NCBI GenBank assembly: GCA_019232645.1
Contig: JAFANO010000767.1
Coordinates: 1 to 8,051 of the forward strand
DNA from: Planctomycetaceae bacterium
GTDB taxonomy: Bacteria > Planctomycetota > Planctomycetia > Isosphaerales > Isosphaeraceae
Length of the DNA stretch: 8,051 bases
Direction of reading: 5' to 3'
Position 1 is the first letter of the stretch. Every line of letters starts with the position of its first letter. The translations under genes were made by a program, and so were the position numbers. Below the pieces are notes generated by a model, which was given only the letters and a program-made list of their open reading frames with translations, had not been told where the DNA came from and did no database searches. Below, in pieces: positions 6,158-8,051 of the stretch.

Positions 6158-8051
6158 GGGTCGGGCCAGGGGGAACGAGCGGACGCTGGTCGGCCGGGCG
6201 GTCACCGGGTGCTGCTGCCCCTGGGTCAGCTCCTTGACCCGGTCCGAGACGTAGTTGTCCAGCTCGTTGAGGTAGATGACCTGGTCCTTGTTGTAATCGG
6301 CGGCGCCCGACAGCCCCTCGACCAGCGCCAGGGTGAAGGTGCTCTGCCGCCGGGCGTTGCTCTCCAGCGAGAACTCGCGGCCGGTCGACGACGCCATGAC
6401 GATGACGCCGTAGTCGTCGGTCACCAGGTCGCGGACCAGGTCGTCGGTCAGGCCCCGCGGCGACTTGCGGCGGTCGCCGCCGGCCGCCCCGGCGTGGCAG
6501 GCGTCGAGCAGCGCCAGCACCCGCCCCGGCATCCCCGCCAGCGCCTTCTTGAGCTGGTCGTCGGCCACGGCGGTGGCCAGCAGGTCGTCGGGGTCGGCGT
6601 CGACCGGCAGCAGGTACAGGCTCCCCTCCGCGTCGCGCATCCCGTGGCCCGAGAAGAACACCACCCCGACGTCGCGCTGGGTCATCTGCCGGCGGAGCCA
6701 GGTCAGCCCGGCGAGGACGTCCTTGCGCGTCGCCCCCGCGTCGGTCAGCCGCTTGACCTCGACCCGCCGGAACAGCGGCCCGCTCCGGGCGCGGAACGTC
6801 CGCTCGACCGCCTCGGCGTCCTGCGCGGCGTAGTGCAGCCGCAGGTCGCCGGGGTAGGCCGAGACGCCGATCGCCAGGACGTAGAGGCTGGGCAGCTCGA
6901 CGGCCTCCTCGGGGGCGTACGTGACCTCGACCGGCTCGGACAGCCCCTGGCTCTTGGCGCCCTCGGCCTGGACGGCGAGCGTGTGCGTGCCCGGCTCCAG
7001 GTCGACGGTCCAGGACAGGGCGACCGCGCCCAGCTTGGGCGGCTCGACGGCCCGGACGCCTCCCTGCCCCTGGTAGGGTCGGCCGTCGAGCAGCAGCCGC
7101 AGCGCCGTCACCGGGTTCTGGCCGACGCTGCGGGCGACCGCCTTGACCTCGAGGCGCGGCCCTTGCAGGTGCGTGCCGGAACGGCGCGGGGCGGTGATCT
7201 CGACCTTGGGCGGGAGCACCGCGGCGACCTCGACGCGCTCGGTGGCCTGGCCCCTGGCCCGGTCGGCGACCTCGAGGGCGCGTGCCAGGCTGCCGGCCGT
7301 CAGGAGGAGCTTGATGACGTCGGGGCGGTAGAGCGACTTGCGGAACTTGGCGGCGGGGAAGAAGGTGGCCATCCGGTCGGGGCCGTCGTTGACGTGCCAG
7401 CCCATGAGCTTCTCGCCGCCGGGGCTGGCGGCGTAGTAACCCTCGGGGGTCCAGGCGATCCAGTCATCGCCGGCGACGAAGAGCGACAGCAGCGGCTCGG
7501 CGCGGTCGGGGTCCCAGATCCGCAGGGTCATGTCGTTGGAGGCCGAGAGCAGGTGGCGGCCGTCGGGCGAGGGGGCGACGGCCCAGACCGTGCCGGTGTG
7601 TCCCTGGAATTTGCGGACTTGCATGCCGGAGCGGGTGTCGAACAGGTGGAGCCCGAAGATGGTCCCCACGGCGGCGCGGTCGCCCGGCAGGAGCGTGAAG
7701 CAGCGGATCCTCTCGTAGGGATCGGTCATCTTCAGGGTGGCGCCCTCGGAGTTCCCCCGCTTGACGGCCACGGTGGTCGTTCCCGAGCGTTCCAGGGCGA
7801 GCGGGCCGCGGGTCACCTGGGCGCGGTGGAAGGTGGTGTCCGGGGCGTCGGCGAATTCGAGGTCCATGAGATTAAAGGAACGATCGATCGAAGTATTTGC
7901 AAGAACGAGATCTCCTCCTTTCCACTCGTTTCCCCAAGCGATGGTCTTGCCGTCCGGGCTCCAGGCGGCGCTCCAGGTCGTCCGGCCCTTGCCGGCCAGG
8001 CGATGCACCGGCGTGGCGTCGGGCGTCTTCCAGAGATAGGTCTCGCCCGAG
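6155..8051 (-). CDS. WD40-repeat / caspase-like (peptidase C14) protein, N-terminus beyond window
   Basis: The gene is partial: the frame stays open to the right edge, where SGETYLWKTPD is a typical WD40 blade end, so GTG 8008 is unlikely to be the true start. Residues are numbered from 8008. WD40 repeats include SPDGKTIAWGN near 20-30 and a textbook blade from GHTGTVWAV (136) to RIWD (163-166). Next comes WTPEGYYAASPGGE, a segment I recall from WD40-caspase fusions. A beta-rich Ig-like domain spans about 267-370. The C-terminal caspase domain starts at about 373 (LYVLAIGVSAYP) and keeps the catalytic dyad: His455 in FFSGHG and Cys504 in LDACHAG. Near the end, residues 571-582 (DYNKDQVIYLNE) fit an EF-hand-type loop. 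Such proteins probably cleave after Arg or Lys like metacaspases/orthocaspases, but substrate and pathway are unknown. The gene ends at a TGA at 6157-6155; the next gene in the same direction is 540 bases away. Confidence 0.92.
   Translation of the reverse strand, partial: SGETYLWKTPDATPVHRLAGKGRTTWSAAWSPDGKTIAWGNEWKGGDLVLANTSIDRSFNLMDLEFADAPDTTFHRAQVTRGPLALERSGTTTVAVKRGNSEGATLKMTDPYERIRCFTLLPGDRAAVGTIFGLHLFDTRSGMQVRKFQGHTGTVWAVAPSPDGRHLLSASNDMTLRIWDPDRAEPLLSLFVAGDDWIAWTPEGYYAASPGGEKLMGWHVNDGPDRMATFFPAAKFRKSLYRPDVIKLLLTAGSLARALEVADRARGQATERVEVAAVLPPKVEITAPRRSGTHLQGPRLEVKAVARSVGQNPVTALRLLLDGRPYQGQGGVRAVEPPKLGAVALSWTVDLEPGTHTLAVQAEGAKSQGLSEPVEVTYAPEEAVELPSLYVLAIGVSAYPGDLRLHYAAQDAEAVERTFRARSGPLFRRVEVKRLTDAGATRKDVLAGLTWLRRQMTQRDVGVVFFSGHGMRDAEGSLYLLPVDADPDDLLATAVADDQLKKALAGMPGRVLALLDACHAGAAGGDRRKSPRGLTDDLVRDLVTDDYGVIVMASSTGREFSLESNARRQSTFTLALVEGLSGAADYNKDQVIYLNELDNYVSDRVKELTQGQQHPVTARPTSVRSFPLARP

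Noticed and set aside
6155..8051. Stop-free + frame exactly antisense to the caspase gene
   Set aside because: In this register stops arise only where the minus gene uses TTA, CTA or TCA codons, which GC-rich genes avoid. The openness is a by-product of codon bias.
1..8051. tRNA, rRNA, CRISPR array or intact transposon
   Set aside because: No cloverleaf-like sequence, rRNA core sequence, regularly spaced repeats, transposase motif or terminal inverted repeat pair was found on reading either strand.

Overview
The window looks like chromosomal DNA from a high-GC planctomycete, most likely of the Isosphaeraceae type. This is inferred from three things: strong G/C bias at third codon positions in the real genes, a WD40-caspase fusion of the kind common in that group, and an exported SGNH-family protein whose N-terminus carries an L-x-E-x-R-type motif typical of planctomycete surface proteins. 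No RNA gene, CRISPR array, intact insertion sequence or replication origin was seen.

Layout from left to right. Positions 1-636 are a long leader with no convincing gene, apart from an unrecognised partial reading frame running in from the left edge. The Hsp90-family chaperone gene htpG follows (637-2532, +). A small conserved-looking hypothetical gene faces it convergently (2688-2963, -). Next on the + strand are a frameshifted, 5'-eroded PadR-type regulator (3339-3636) and, 29 bases later, a small secreted mono-haem c-type cytochrome (3666-4211). After a short coding-like remnant (4349-4486) comes a rho-independent terminator that serves the minus-strand SGNH/GDSL-like gene (4577-5614). A 540-base gap with possible regulatory sites and coding-like debris separates that gene from the 3' part of a large WD40-Ig-caspase gene (6155 to beyond the right edge, -).

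The genes do not form one obvious pathway. HtpG is a housekeeping cytoplasmic chaperone. The cytochrome and the SGNH protein are predicted to be exported. The caspase-like protein is probably a signalling or protease protein whose N-terminus lies outside the window. Only the PadR remnant and the cytochrome are spaced like an operon.

The points most worth a second look are: an Asp in place of the catalytic Ser in the SGNH protein while its other catalytic blocks are kept; an EF-hand-like loop at the C-terminus of a caspase domain with an intact His/Cys dyad; a single-base frameshift in the PadR regulator; and a three-part alternating hairpin just upstream of the small hypothetical gene. I did not find a clearly new multi-gene system.
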